64,000 bases of DNA from JAWXBR01 sp034440235 (GCA_034440235.1 JAWXBR010000062.1:1-64000), one strand, 5' to 3'. Positions 43,489-53,051 are shown, numbered from the stretch's first letter. A program made the numbers and translations. The notes: a model not told the origin generated them from the letters alone.

Positions 43489-45143
43489 AAATAGGTTCTG
43501 AGGTTGCGAAAGATCTAACGTTTGATAAGAACGCAGATGCGAATCGTAACCTTTTTCGCATTTTCGGTTCGAAAGCCGATCAGGTTAGAGAAGGTGGGGG
43601 TAAGAAAGCCACCGAGCGTCATCACGCAAAAGGCAAGCTCACTGCTCGTGAACGTATTCATGCGCTGCTTGATGAAGACTCTGGATTTCTTGAAGTTGGA
43701 TTGTTCGCTGCATACGAGATGTACGTCGAGCACGGTGGTGCACCCTCAGCGGGAGTTGTAACTGGAGTCGGCATCGTAAGCGGACGTGAGTGCATGATCG
43801 TTGCAAATGACGCCACAGTCAAGGCAGGTGCGTGGTTCCCAATGACTGCGAAGAAGAATATGCGGGCACAAGAGATTGCGCTCGAGAATCATCTTCCGAT
43901 TATCTATCTCGTAGACTCTGCTGGTGTGTTCCTGCCTATGCAGGACGAGATATTTCCTGACAAAGAACACTTCGGACGTCAGTTCCGCAATAACGCCATC
44001 ATGAGTGCTAAGGGTATTCCCCAGATAGCAGCCATTATGGGTCCGTGTGTTGCAGGCGGAGCCTATCTGCCCCTCATGAGTGACGAAGCGTTAATCGTGA
44101 ACGGAACTGGAAGTGTATTCCTTGCTGGTCCTGCTCTTGTAGAAGCAGCAATTGGCGAACAAACGGGTATCGAACCACTGGGTGGTGCCACGATGCATAG
44201 CACGGTGTCTGGTATTGTGGACTATAAAGTTGATTCCGACGAAGAGGCGCTCCTCCTCATTCGATCGTTGGTGGATAAATTTTCTCCGACGAAGGGCAAA
44301 AAGTCTGTGTTCTCGCGCATAGAGCCGCAGGTACCCGCTTTTGACACTGCGGAAATCGATGGCATAATGCCATCAGACAGAAGCAAACCATACGACACAC
44401 ATCAAGTACTTGCTAGGTTGTTAGACGCATCGGAATTCGATGAATACAAAGCTTCTTATGGGAAGACGATTGTTTGCGGCTACGGACGCATTGATGGTTG
44501 GGCAGTAGGCATCGTTGCCAATAATCGTGCAATCGTTCGCAATGGAAACGGCGAAATGCAAGTGGGTGGTGTTATTTACAGCGACAGTGCCGACAAGGCA
44601 GCGCGCTTTATTATGAACTGCAATCAACGACGCATACCACTTGTCTTTCTTCAGGATGTAACAGGCTTCATGGTTGGAACCCGTGCTGAACAGGGTGGCA
44701 TCATCAAGGATGGGGCTAAAATGGTGAATGCTGTTGCAAACAGTGTTGTACCTAAGTTTACTATCATCATGGGTAATTCTTACGGTGCCGGTAACTATGC
44801 CATGTGCGGTAAGGCTTACGACCCGCGCCTTATCTACTCGTGGCCAACATCACATATTGCCGTCATGGGTGGAGGTCAGGCCGCAAAGACCCTTTTGACG
44901 ATTAAAGTTGCTACTCTCGAGAAGACCGGCGAGGCCCTTACCGACGACCAGAAGAAAACAATGCTGCGTGAGATTCAAAAGAAATACGACGATACAACAA
45001 CACCCACGTACGCCGCTGCAAGATTATGGGTTGATGGTATCATCTTGCCTACGCAGACACGCGACGTTATCTCGCGTGGTATTGCAGTAGCATCGCATAA
45101 CGACGAGATTGCTGACTTCAAGACAGGCGTGTTGCAAGTGTAG
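43485..45143 (+). CDS. Acyl-CoA carboxylase beta (carboxyltransferase) subunit
   Basis: 552 residues. Crotonase-like carboxyltransferase domains with KGKLTARERI near the start, GGAPSAGVVTGVG, PIIYLVDSAGVFLPMQDE, GPCVAGGAYLPLMSDEAL and a C-terminal GTRAEQGGIIKDGAKM. Resembles methylcrotonyl-CoA and propionyl-CoA carboxylase beta subunits; the exact substrate is not clear. A biotin carrier gene (31062-31574) is the likely partner. Its overlap with secG is an unrelated operon. Confidence 0.9.
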   Translation: MKIGSEVAKDLTFDKNADANRNLFRIFGSKADQVREGGGKKATERHHAKGKLTARERIHALLDEDSGFLEVGLFAAYEMYVEHGGAPSAGVVTGVGIVSGRECMIVANDATVKAGAWFPMTAKKNMRAQEIALENHLPIIYLVDSAGVFLPMQDEIFPDKEHFGRQFRNNAIMSAKGIPQIAAIMGPCVAGGAYLPLMSDEALIVNGTGSVFLAGPALVEAAIGEQTGIEPLGGATMHSTVSGIVDYKVDSDEEALLLIRSLVDKFSPTKGKKSVFSRIEPQVPAFDTAEIDGIMPSDRSKPYDTHQVLARLLDASEFDEYKASYGKTIVCGYGRIDGWAVGIVANNRAIVRNGNGEMQVGGVIYSDSADKAARFIMNCNQRRIPLVFLQDVTGFMVGTRAEQGGIIKDGAKMVNAVANSVVPKFTIIMGNSYGAGNYAMCGKAYDPRLIYSWPTSHIAVMGGGQAAKTLLTIKVATLEKTGEALTDDQKKTMLREIQKKYDDTTTPTYAAARLWVDGIILPTQTRDVISRGIAVASHNDEIADFKTGVLQV

Positions 45144-45170
45144 TATGCCGTTTCGGTGGTAGTATGCCTA
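45140..45170 (+). repeat. Short direct repeat before the FAD/Fe-S oxidoreductase gene
   Basis: TAGTATGCC occurs twice, at about 45141-45149 and 45160-45168, with 10 bp between copies, just after the carboxylase stop. The spacing between starts is 19-20 bp, about two helix turns, so both could face a dimeric regulator. A weak -7 box (TATACTTG at 45179-45186) follows. Confidence 0.4.
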
Positions 45171-45199
45171 GCAGTTGGTATACTTGGTTAGAATAACCT

Positions 45200-47893
45200 A
45201 TGAACGAACTCTCGCAGATCGTTGGTGCAGAAAATTCATCAGTACGACTGATCGACAGGCTTGCGTTCGCGCGTGATGCCAGCCTTTATCGCCTCGTTCC
45301 AGAAATTGTCATCCGCCCAGCTACATCCGCTCACGTCCGCGACGTCATGGCATGGTGCGTTGCAAACAAGAGGCACCTGACATTTCGTACGGCTGGCACG
45401 AGTCTTTCCGGACAAGCCGTTACCGACGGCGTAATGGTTGACCTTACTCGGCACTGGAAAGCTTGTAAGGTGCTTGAAGAAGGGGCTCGAGTACGGGTTC
45501 AACCCGGTGTTACCGGCGGAAGAGTAAATGCCATGTTGCGTCCGCATGCGCGTAAGCTGGGTCCGGACCCCGCATCGCTCACTGCTTGCATGATAGGCGG
45601 CGTCGTCGCTAATAATGCAAGTGGAATGTGCTGCGGCACTTCAATGAATTCGTACCATACCATTGAGTCGATGGTATACATGCTCACCGACGGCACACGC
45701 GTTGATACAGCATCGGATGCGTGCGACTCAGCCCTCGCCGAGGCGAACCGCCGAGTGTACGAAGGTATTGCGCTACTACGTGATGAGATACGATCGGATG
45801 ATGAACTTTGTGAACGCATTCGTCGCAAGTACAGAATAAAAAACACGATAGGCTATTCGCTGAACGCATTTCTGGACGAAGTCGAACCTGCACGCATCTT
45901 AGGACGATTGATGATTGGAAGCGAAGGCACGTTGGGTTTCATCGAAGAGGTTATGTTCAGGACAGTGCCAGATGCGAGATACAAACTCACCGCCCTCATC
46001 ATATTTAGTTCGATTGACGCTGCCTGTGAGCAGATTGAAGAGCTTCGCAATGCAGGAGCTGCGGCAGTAGAGTTAATGGATGATGCATCGCTACTGTCGT
46101 TTGCAACCCTTAATACAACGCCCGAAGAGTATTGCATTGATGTACCAGGTGCAGCAGCATTGCTAGTTGAGTTTCATGCTACTTCGATTGAAGAATCTGC
46201 CGAACAACAGTGTTGGGCTGATGCATGGGTGTTGGGTCTGGATGTGTTGCGACCCGTTGTGTGGACTCATGACGCAAGCATACAGGCAACACTCTGGCAT
46301 TTGCGCAAGGGCCTCATGCCAACGCTAGGCGCAATGCGTCCGTCCGGCACAACAATGATTAACGAAGATGTTGCTGTGCCTGTTCACCGGTTGCCACAAT
46401 TGGTTCGTGATGTTCGCAAGGCGTGTATTGCACATGGCTACCACGATGCAATCATTTTTGGCCACGCGAAGGACGGAAACATTCATTTCGTTGTAAATCA
46501 AAAATTCGTCACGACCGAAGATGTTCAACGATACAAGTTGTTCATGGACGAGATTGCAAGGATTGTTGTAACGGTTCATGACGGATCGCTGAAGGCAGAG
46601 CATGGTACCGGACGGAACATGGCACCATTTGTAGAAATGGAGTGGGGAGAAATTGCAACGGGTGTAATGCGAAGGCTAAAACAGCTTGTCGATCCACATG
46701 GCATTCTTAACCCGGGAGTAATTCTCAGCGACAACCCAACTATTCACCTTGAAAACATAAAGCGCGTTCCGGAAGTGAACGCCATTGTAGACAAATGCAT
46801 TGAGTGTGGTTTCTGTGAACATGTCTGTCCGAGCCGAAACATCACACTAACTCCGCGGCAACGCATAGGTATTCTTCGAGAGCTGCACGGTGGGTTGTCA
46901 GCGCGCGATCGCAAGGAGGTGCTTGCCGATTATCAGTATGACAGCATTGACACCTGCGCTGCAGATGGAATGTGCGAAGCTGTATGTCCGGTTTCGATAA
47001 ACACCGGTACACTTGTCAAGCAGTGGCGGACAAATCATACATCGTTCGCAGCACGTGCCGTTGCCCGCATCTCGTCGGCATCTTATGGTACAACGAATGC
47101 GGTAATGCGCATTGCAGCCCCCTTGCTTTTGACCCTTACCAAAAAGTCGAACGCGCTTCACTGGAAGAGCGCACAACCGTTACAAGGCAACGGCGATGTC
47201 GAGGCTCCGATGTTTCTGTATTCGCCAGGATGCGGCTCGCGATGGCTTGGTAAGCCTCCTGGTGAACACAGTGTCGTTGATGCTGTGTTGACGTTGGCCG
47301 AACGTGCCGGCATTCGCATGACTGTAGCGAACAATGCAAATGCACATTGTTGCGGACAGATTTATGATTCAAGGGGTCTGGTGGAAGCAGCTCAGGAAGT
47401 GTGCATAAAGTCGCTGAATAGCGATCGTGGCAATGCACTTATCCCATGGGTAGTAGACTCGTCAACATGTGCTCATACATACAAACAACACGCGAAGGAT
47501 GGACGTTCGATTATCGATCTCGTAACCTTTCTTACAGATACAGTTTTGCCGAATGTACCTATATCTAAACGCTTTGAACATGTTGTGTTGCACCCAGGTT
47601 GTGGTGCTCAGCATCTGGGAGTTGATGCTTCAGTGCGTGACCTTGCATCGTTATGCGCAAAGAAGGTTACTGTTCCAACGAGTGCAGGTTGTTGCGGAAT
47701 GGCTGGCGATAGGGGGCTTCGATATCCAGAACTTATTGCCAGTGCGATTCTTGATGAAGCGTCAGAGATAGCTCAATTAACCAATGTTGATGGCTGGTTT
47801 AGCATGAACACAACATGCGAACTTGCATTGTCTGAACAGACAGGACAGTCTTTTCGGTCGATAGCAGTAATGGTCGAACACGCAACGCGCTAA
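45200..47893 (+). CDS. FAD-linked oxidoreductase with Fe-S domain (GlcD/D-lactate dehydrogenase type)
   Basis: 897 residues. The N-terminal half is an FAD-binding type 4 (PCMH) domain with FRTAGTSLSGQA, MIGGVVANNASGMCCG and GTLGFIEEVMF. The middle has the FAD C-terminal domain with AEHGTGRN. A ferredoxin-like part has two Fe-S motifs, CIECGFCEHVC and CAADGMCEAVC. The C-terminal CCG domain has HPGCGAQ and AGCCGMAGD. This layout is that of the D-lactate/glycolate dehydrogenase-like single-chain enzymes that feed electrons to the quinone pool; the substrate cannot be fixed by sequence. Confidence 0.9.
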   Translation: MNELSQIVGAENSSVRLIDRLAFARDASLYRLVPEIVIRPATSAHVRDVMAWCVANKRHLTFRTAGTSLSGQAVTDGVMVDLTRHWKACKVLEEGARVRVQPGVTGGRVNAMLRPHARKLGPDPASLTACMIGGVVANNASGMCCGTSMNSYHTIESMVYMLTDGTRVDTASDACDSALAEANRRVYEGIALLRDEIRSDDELCERIRRKYRIKNTIGYSLNAFLDEVEPARILGRLMIGSEGTLGFIEEVMFRTVPDARYKLTALIIFSSIDAACEQIEELRNAGAAAVELMDDASLLSFATLNTTPEEYCIDVPGAAALLVEFHATSIEESAEQQCWADAWVLGLDVLRPVVWTHDASIQATLWHLRKGLMPTLGAMRPSGTTMINEDVAVPVHRLPQLVRDVRKACIAHGYHDAIIFGHAKDGNIHFVVNQKFVTTEDVQRYKLFMDEIARIVVTVHDGSLKAEHGTGRNMAPFVEMEWGEIATGVMRRLKQLVDPHGILNPGVILSDNPTIHLENIKRVPEVNAIVDKCIECGFCEHVCPSRNITLTPRQRIGILRELHGGLSARDRKEVLADYQYDSIDTCAADGMCEAVCPVSINTGTLVKQWRTNHTSFAARAVARISSASYGTTNAVMRIAAPLLLTLTKKSNALHWKSAQPLQGNGDVEAPMFLYSPGCGSRWLGKPPGEHSVVDAVLTLAERAGIRMTVANNANAHCCGQIYDSRGLVEAAQEVCIKSLNSDRGNALIPWVVDSSTCAHTYKQHAKDGRSIIDLVTFLTDTVLPNVPISKRFEHVVLHPGCGAQHLGVDASVRDLASLCAKKVTVPTSAGCCGMAGDRGLRYPELIASAILDEASEIAQLTNVDGWFSMNTTCELALSEQTGQSFRSIAVMVEHATR

Positions 47894-47911
47894 CGATACA
47901 CAAGCACCTTG

Positions 47912-49033
47912 TTACGATGGCTTGAAGGTCTGGCCTTTCCAGACGATGCGCTTCTTTAGCACAAGAAAGGGCAGAGATATTTCTGTGAGGAAGATTAGAC
48001 AGAACGCTGGCACTGCGTATCGATACAATGATCGACGGTTTATGCGTTCCGCTGCCATGGCAACCATACCGAAGTCACCTGCAATACGAAGTGCGACGAG
48101 TGCGACAAATCCGAACCAATTAGCGGTGATTAGAGCGAGTCCGAGTCCTGACCATAATGCAACGGTTGTAAACACAAAGAACAATGCCGTATGTCCAAGC
48201 TGAAGTCCACCGCGTGCCCAACGATGACGCTGCCGTATGTACTCGAGCATCGTTGTGCACGGAATAGTCTCGACAGTTGCTTCTGGCTCGCATAAGTACT
48301 TTACTTTCCACCCAGCTTCATGTACAGCTTGCAGAAGGGCAAGGTCTTCTGTTATGCTGAAAGCGATGTTCTCGTAGCCACCAAGGTCCTCGTACACAGT
48401 TCTCCGAATACACATGTTGTTGCCAAAACAACCAAGCGGTACACCGTTCCCGACACCGCCGCGCGCCAGGGCCTGACTGAATACCCACTCAACGTCCTGG
48501 ACGTTTTCAAGGAATGTTTCGCTTCGAATGGTCGTAAAGCCAAGGCTTAGTCCGACTGCCTTGTCTATATGCGGCGCGGCCATTGCACGAATCCACTGCG
48601 GATGCACTTTGCAATCGGCATCAGTCATTAAAAGCACATCGCCCGTCGCATGATCAAATCCGAATTGCAAGGCTCCAGGCTTACCTTTAAGATTCGGGTG
48701 CGCATCTCCTTCGGTCTTACTCAAAACCAACAGCGTGGGCATTGTGGTTGCAAACCGCTGCAGAATTGCAAGTGTGCCGTCACTACTTCTATCGTCAACA
48801 ACGACGATCTGCAACAGGTCTAACGGGTAGTCTGACGCTTCGAGAGATCGAAGGCAACGTTCGATGTTATGTTCTTCGTCGCGAGCAGGAACAACGACAG
48901 TTACGCGAGGCAGTGCATTGGTGGTTGCACGCAACATTCGTCCATGACGAAGGAAGCCAATCCAGAAGAAAGCAATGCGAAAAGAATATAGCGCGGCGCT
49001 CGAAAGCAACACGACCGTGATGATACTATCCAT
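47912..49033 (-). CDS. Family 2 glycosyltransferase
   Basis: 373 residues from ATG 49033 (an alternative at 49060 would overlap the divergent MATE start). An N-terminal membrane helix is followed by a GT-A domain with VVVPARDEEHNIERCLRSL, VVDDRSSDGT, LLMTDADCKV and the acceptor-side QRHRWARGG (QxxRW). Two or three C-terminal membrane helices follow. Processive or single sugar transfer to a lipid or polysaccharide at the inner membrane is likely. It is divergent from the MATE gene with only 3 bp between the starts. Confidence 0.88.
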   Translation of the reverse strand: MDSIITVVLLSSAALYSFRIAFFWIGFLRHGRMLRATTNALPRVTVVVPARDEEHNIERCLRSLEASDYPLDLLQIVVVDDRSSDGTLAILQRFATTMPTLLVLSKTEGDAHPNLKGKPGALQFGFDHATGDVLLMTDADCKVHPQWIRAMAAPHIDKAVGLSLGFTTIRSETFLENVQDVEWVFSQALARGGVGNGVPLGCFGNNMCIRRTVYEDLGGYENIAFSITEDLALLQAVHEAGWKVKYLCEPEATVETIPCTTMLEYIRQRHRWARGGLQLGHTALFFVFTTVALWSGLGLALITANWFGFVALVALRIAGDFGMVAMAAERINRRSLYRYAVPAFCLIFLTEISLPFLVLKKRIVWKGQTFKPS

Positions 49034-49036
49034 ACA

Positions 49037-50437
49037 ATGAGCGAATTTAGCCAACAACACACAGAGTATACTTTCTACGACGGAACCATGCGAGATAGAG
49101 TAGACCTTCTTAACGATCCAATTGACAGCTCTCTGAGAAAGTTTGCCATCCCAATGGCATTCAGTTTTCTTATCAACATCATCTATACACAGATCGATCG
49201 TTGGTACGTAAGCCGACTCGGTGATACAGCGATCGCCGGAATTGGTGCAGCCGATCAGGTTGCATTCTTTTTATTCACCGTCGCCAGTGGTTTTGGAGTT
49301 GGTACTGGTATCATCATCGCTAGACGCATTGGTGAGGGCAACAGGAAAGAGGCTTCTCGTATTGCTGCACAGGCGGTTGTGGCTATGGCACTAATCGGCC
49401 TTGTGATAACGACGGTGATGTTGTTGTTAATGCCAGAACTGCCTTCATTCCTTAATCTGAACCCTGAAGTCGGACCACAAGTCATCTATTACCTGTCCGG
49501 GTTGCTTCTTGGCTATACTGCTAACCTCTTAAATTTTCAACTGTTTGCTGTTGTTCGTTCTATGGGCAATACGATTTATCCCATGATCGTGCTTGTCGGT
49601 ACTACCATTGTCAACGCAGTAGTAGCCCCATTCCTCATTTTCGGAATTGGTCCATTCCCCGAACTCGGCATGTACGGAGCTGGTTTGGCCACGGCATGTG
49701 CCCAGACGCTGGGATGTGTTTTTTCGATATGGGCGCTGATTGCTGGTAAATCGGACATGAAACTGGATTTTTCGGGCTTTAGACTAGACCTTGACGTCAT
49801 TTGGCGCATCGCTAAACAGGGCTTTCCAGCATCACTGCAGATGCTCTCGGTAAGTGTGAACCGGTTGTTTCTATTTGGAATCGTAGCGGGGTACGGAACT
49901 ACTGTTACTGCTGCATTCACACTAGGACTGAACATCGACCTTGTCATCTATATGATCGTGTTTGCTATGGGAATGGCCATAGAGGTGATTACAGGGCAGA
50001 ATCTGGGCGCAGGTAAGGTTGAGAGGGTATTCGCCTACCACCGGTCAGCTGTTAAGCAGCTCGGAACTCTTATGGTTGCCCTGGCTATATCGGTATGGTT
50101 CTTTGGGGCGTCGTTCGTACAGCTTTTTACAACGAATCCCGACACTGTAAGAATTGCAGTTGCCTACTTGCATACGACCGTTATTGGCTATCTCTTTTTC
50201 GCTATTGGTTTTGTCACTGTTCGAGTAGTTAGCGGTGCAGGTGCCGCGCTCACGAGCATGGCGGTAATTGGTGGTAGCCTACTTGGCATTCAGTTCCCGT
50301 TAGCCCTCCTTTTTTCGCATGTGTTCGCATGGGGTCCGCAAGGCGTTTGGTACGCAATCGTAACGGCAAACGTCTGTTTCTGCATAATTGCCTTGTTGGT
50401 GCTGCGATCACGCAGGTGGTTACACGCAAGGGTTTAA
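49037..50437 (+). CDS. MATE-family efflux transporter
   Basis: 466 residues with about 12 hydrophobic segments. The conserved MATE start, LLNDPIDSSLRKFAIPMAFSFLINIIYTQIDRWYVSRLGDTAIAGIG, and the second-half repeat near VIWRIAKQGFPASLQMLSVSVNRLF are both present (two MatE halves). MATE transporters export cationic drugs or metabolites using Na+ or H+. A start at 49088 (MRDRVDLLND) is also possible and would leave a normal promoter gap to the glycosyltransferase. Confidence 0.92.
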   Translation: MSEFSQQHTEYTFYDGTMRDRVDLLNDPIDSSLRKFAIPMAFSFLINIIYTQIDRWYVSRLGDTAIAGIGAADQVAFFLFTVASGFGVGTGIIIARRIGEGNRKEASRIAAQAVVAMALIGLVITTVMLLLMPELPSFLNLNPEVGPQVIYYLSGLLLGYTANLLNFQLFAVVRSMGNTIYPMIVLVGTTIVNAVVAPFLIFGIGPFPELGMYGAGLATACAQTLGCVFSIWALIAGKSDMKLDFSGFRLDLDVIWRIAKQGFPASLQMLSVSVNRLFLFGIVAGYGTTVTAAFTLGLNIDLVIYMIVFAMGMAIEVITGQNLGAGKVERVFAYHRSAVKQLGTLMVALAISVWFFGASFVQLFTTNPDTVRIAVAYLHTTVIGYLFFAIGFVTVRVVSGAGAALTSMAVIGGSLLGIQFPLALLFSHVFAWGPQGVWYAIVTANVCFCIIALLVLRSRRWLHARV

Positions 50438-50448
50438 ACCCACATCCC

Positions 50449-50477
50449 TTGCTTAGGTACCAAGTGGCGTAATTTTC
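50449..50477 (+). promoter_or_regulatory. Candidate promoter for the first ECF sigma gene
   Basis: TTG at 50449-50451, 18-bp spacer and TAATTTTC at 50470-50477 (one mismatch to TAnnTTTG). The GTG start of the sigma gene lies 13 bp later. Confidence 0.45.
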
Positions 50478-50489
50478 AGTGGGAAAACA

Positions 50490-51101
50490 GTGAGTACGAT
50501 TGCCTTGAGCTTGGACTCGGACGCACAAATCCTTGAAGCGTATCGCTCCGGGGCGACTGAACAGGCTGCAACTGCCTTTGTTCGTCGCAACCAGCGGTTT
50601 GTGTACTCTGTTGCAATGCGTCAGCTAAACCACACAGAAGACGCCCGAGATGCCTCACAGGAGGTGTTTATGCGCGCGCTAAAGGGTCTTGATGGCTTCA
50701 AAGGCGACAGTACGTTGCAGACATGGTTGTACCGGATTACGATCAACGTGTGCAACAACATGCGTCGCAAGAAAAAAATCGTGTCCTGGTTTACGATTGG
50801 AGAAGGTCCGGAAGAGCGCGATGTTGCATCACAACACGATCTATCGCCGGCTGAAACCAGCGTGCAAACAGACTTCGAACGATTCTTTGCTACTGTACTT
50901 GCCAAACTGCCTGAGAAACAACGTGAGACGTTTGCTCTACGTTATTACGACGAGCTCTCCTATGAAGAAATCAGCACGTTGGTTGGCACAAGTGTCGGAG
51001 CACTAAAGGCGAATTACCATTGGGCCATAAAGAAAATTGCTGTCCATCTACGTGAAAGCGAATACTACGAATCATGGCGAGAAGCTACCAATGAACACTA
51101 A
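50490..51101 (+). CDS. ECF (sigma-70 family) RNA polymerase sigma factor
   Basis: 203 residues from a GTG start. Region 2 has EDARDASQEVFMRALKGL and WLYRITINVCNNMRRKK; region 4 near the C-terminus has LPEKQRETFALRYYDELSYEEISTLVGTSVGALKANYHWAIKK. No regions 1 or 3, so it is an extracytoplasmic function sigma. The next gene overlaps its end by 11 bp and encodes a membrane protein that probably acts as its anti-sigma factor. Confidence 0.93.
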   Translation: MSTIALSLDSDAQILEAYRSGATEQAATAFVRRNQRFVYSVAMRQLNHTEDARDASQEVFMRALKGLDGFKGDSTLQTWLYRITINVCNNMRRKKKIVSWFTIGEGPEERDVASQHDLSPAETSVQTDFERFFATVLAKLPEKQRETFALRYYDELSYEEISTLVGTSVGALKANYHWAIKKIAVHLRESEYYESWREATNEH

Positions 51102-51771
51102 TTCGAATCTTATTCCTCGCGAAGAACTTGAATTGCTTCTCTCAGAGTATGCCACAGGCATGCTCGATAAGGGGCTCGAAGTAAGGGTCGAAACCTCGCT
51201 GTTGGAATACCCCGACTTACACAAAGAAGCCGAATCACTTCGTAACACGTTAGCCTTAGTCGATAGAGATGCATACAAAGCCTCAATCGATTACCAGGTG
51301 CGTAATCTAAGTGTGCACGTTGTGAACGCCATGAGCCGTCCAAAGCGTAATCCATTACGTCACCTCGCATGGCTGGCTCCAACTGTAGCTACGGCGGTTT
51401 TAATTGTCGTCATGAACATCAATCCGCAGACGCAGGGTCCAGACCAGCTAACCCAATCAACCACTGGTACGCAAGAGGTATCAGTTGGGTCACCATCTTT
51501 AGCAGATAGCCAACCAGCAACTGCAGAGCAAACAACCCTTACGTCACTCGACACGGCAGGCAATCGCCACGTTAACTCTAAAGTTCCGCATACCAACAAC
51601 AAGCGGCTTGTTGCCCAAGAAGAGGCGATTGTTGACGATCTTGTCGTTGATCAGATCGTATATAAGATGGCGATAGACGCTTCCGAAGACGCTAACGAAA
51701 CAGTGACGGGCATTACAGATAGTGAAATCGATGTACTACTAGCGGCAGTGATCTCCAATGAAACACTATAA
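51091..51771 (+). CDS. Membrane protein, likely anti-sigma factor of the preceding ECF sigma
   Basis: 226 residues from ATG 51091; an upstream in-frame start at 51037 would overlap the sigma gene more deeply. An N-terminal cytoplasmic domain (LLLSEYATGMLDKGLEVRVETSLLEY) is followed by one membrane helix near residues 90-110 and a periplasmic tail rich in Thr, Ser and Gln. The domain order fits anti-sigma factors, but no zinc-binding motif is seen, so this is inference. The last bases overlap the next gene. Confidence 0.55.
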   Translation: MNTNSNLIPREELELLLSEYATGMLDKGLEVRVETSLLEYPDLHKEAESLRNTLALVDRDAYKASIDYQVRNLSVHVVNAMSRPKRNPLRHLAWLAPTVATAVLIVVMNINPQTQGPDQLTQSTTGTQEVSVGSPSLADSQPATAEQTTLTSLDTAGNRHVNSKVPHTNNKRLVAQEEAIVDDLVVDQIVYKMAIDASEDANETVTGITDSEIDVLLAAVISNETL

Positions 51772-52246
51772 GTTTGTTTTTGTAATTGCGATGCTTGTAT
51801 GCGTCGTATGTGCTGCACCGCCGCTGTTTGCTCAGCGCAAAGGCATGGAAAAACTTCGTCATCGCATTGAAGATCTGCGCAAGGTAAAACTCATTGACCT
51901 TCTTAATCTGCAGGGCGATCAGGTTGAGAAGTTCTTTGGTGCATACAATCGGTTGCAGAAGAATGTCATTGCGTCGAAGGAAGCCATGGACGTAGCATCT
52001 AATGACCTGCATGAGGCAACATTGTCTACGACGTCGGAAGCTGATCTAAAGGCAAAGACCGAGACCGTGCTTGCCAGAATGCAGGACTTCGAGCGAGCAA
52101 TTAACGCTCGGCATGGCGAAGTGAGACCCATTCTTAGCCCCTTACAATACGCGAAATACATTGCATTTGAAGCTCGGTTTCAAGAAGAGCTCCAGCGAAT
52201 GATTCTACAGCGGGCAAAGAAGCGCGGCGGCCCCATCGACGAATAG
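51758..52246 (+). CDS. Periplasmic Spy/CpxP-like protein
   Basis: 162 residues with a signal peptide (MKHYKFVFVIAMLVCVVCAAPPLFAQ) and a mature part predicted to be nearly all helix, with many charged residues and repeated L-Q spacing (LIDLLNLQGDQVEKFFGAYNRLQKNVIASKEA). This resembles the Spy/heavy-metal-sensor family of periplasmic chaperones. It overlaps the likely anti-sigma gene, so it may be an output or sensor of that stress-sigma unit. Confidence 0.5.
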   Translation: MKHYKFVFVIAMLVCVVCAAPPLFAQRKGMEKLRHRIEDLRKVKLIDLLNLQGDQVEKFFGAYNRLQKNVIASKEAMDVASNDLHEATLSTTSEADLKAKTETVLARMQDFERAINARHGEVRPILSPLQYAKYIAFEARFQEELQRMILQRAKKRGGPIDE

Positions 52247-52271
52247 GTACAGAAAGTTGTCTCGTACAGTA

Positions 52272-52586
52272 CTACCTGATGTTGTTTTGCAAACTCACCC
52301 ATCCTCCGCCATTGTGCACATCTACAAAGCCATTTGCTTTCAAAATGCTCTTTGCTGAAGCACTTCTCATCCCTGATGCACAGCAGGTGATGATCGGTTT
52401 GTCTTTATTAATTTTAGATAAATTACTATTCAAGCTATCTAGCGGAATACTCATTGAACCTTTGATATGTCCACTCTGGTATTCTCCCTTTGTCCGCACG
52501 TCAACAATGGTTGCACCGTTTCGGAGAAGTTCCTTGTAATCTACTTTTGGTTTTAAGCCAAATATACTTTTGAGAAATTGTATCAA
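52272..52586 (-). CDS. Rhodanese-like domain protein
   Basis: 104 residues. A single rhodanese domain with VDVRTKGEYQSGHIKGSMSIPLD and the active loop CCASGMRSAS (Cys69). Such proteins transfer sulfane sulfur or sense it. It is the last gene of a five-gene minus-strand group with visibly higher AT content than the surrounding genes, suggesting a separate origin. Confidence 0.9.
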   Translation of the reverse strand: MIQFLKSIFGLKPKVDYKELLRNGATIVDVRTKGEYQSGHIKGSMSIPLDSLNSNLSKINKDKPIITCCASGMRSASAKSILKANGFVDVHNGGGWVSLQNNIR

Positions 52587-52801
52587 TTCGGATGTTCCTC
52601 TTTTGATTTCGTCTTGCCTTTTGTAAAACTGCTCAAGAGCAATCCGCCCAACGTTGCACCATACAAAGAGCTGGTGAGTGGCTTAGATGTTATTGGGCAT
52701 GTGCCGCTGGCACAGCCTACCATAGAGTAGTAGAGATAGCCACCCAGTGCTCCCACTGCAACACCAATGATGACGAGCTTGTACTTAGTTATAAAGTGCA
52801 T
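52583..52801 (-). CDS. DUF6132-type small membrane protein
   Basis: About 72 residues from ATG 52801: one or two helices, then a conserved GGYLYYSMVGCASGTCPITS stretch and a C-terminal helix. The CASGTCPIT motif is typical of the DUF6132 family found beside rhodanese genes in Bacteroidota. GTG 52861 or ATG 52837 would give longer forms; the choice is uncertain. The ATG start near KYKLVIIGVAVG matches the family layout best. Its 3-prime end overlaps the rhodanese start. Confidence 0.7.
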   Translation of the reverse strand: MHFITKYKLVIIGVAVGALGGYLYYSMVGCASGTCPITSKPLTSSLYGATLGGLLLSSFTKGKTKSKEEHPN

Positions 52802-52844
52802 GCCTGTGAGACCGATAATGACTGCTGCGTATTGCATGCGCAGA

Positions 52845-53051
52845 TCATTTTTGTGTCTCACGCGTGGAAATCTTGAATGGCAAATACAGCGGGCAAAAAC
52901 TCATAAAACTTGTAAGGATAAAAACACCCGCAAGAACTAGAAGAATGATTGCTGCTAAGCCAGATACCTGGCCTGAAAAATATAATACTACGATTACGAC
53001 AGCTACCAGTATTCTGATAATCTTGTCTGCTGAACCCATGTTTTTTGTCAT
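52845..53051 (-). CDS. DUF2892 (YgaP-like transmembrane) protein
   Basis: 68 residues. Begins MTKNMGSADKIIRIL, followed by two membrane helices with a short turn (FSGQVSGLAAIILL), ending in SFCPLYLPFKIS. This is the DUF2892 layout, often fused or next to rhodanese as in YgaP, where it anchors the sulfurtransferase to the membrane. Together with the rhodanese gene it suggests a membrane sulfur-transfer or detoxification unit. Confidence 0.82.
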   Translation of the reverse strand: MTKNMGSADKIIRILVAVVIVVLYFSGQVSGLAAIILLVLAGVFILTSFMSFCPLYLPFKISTRETQK

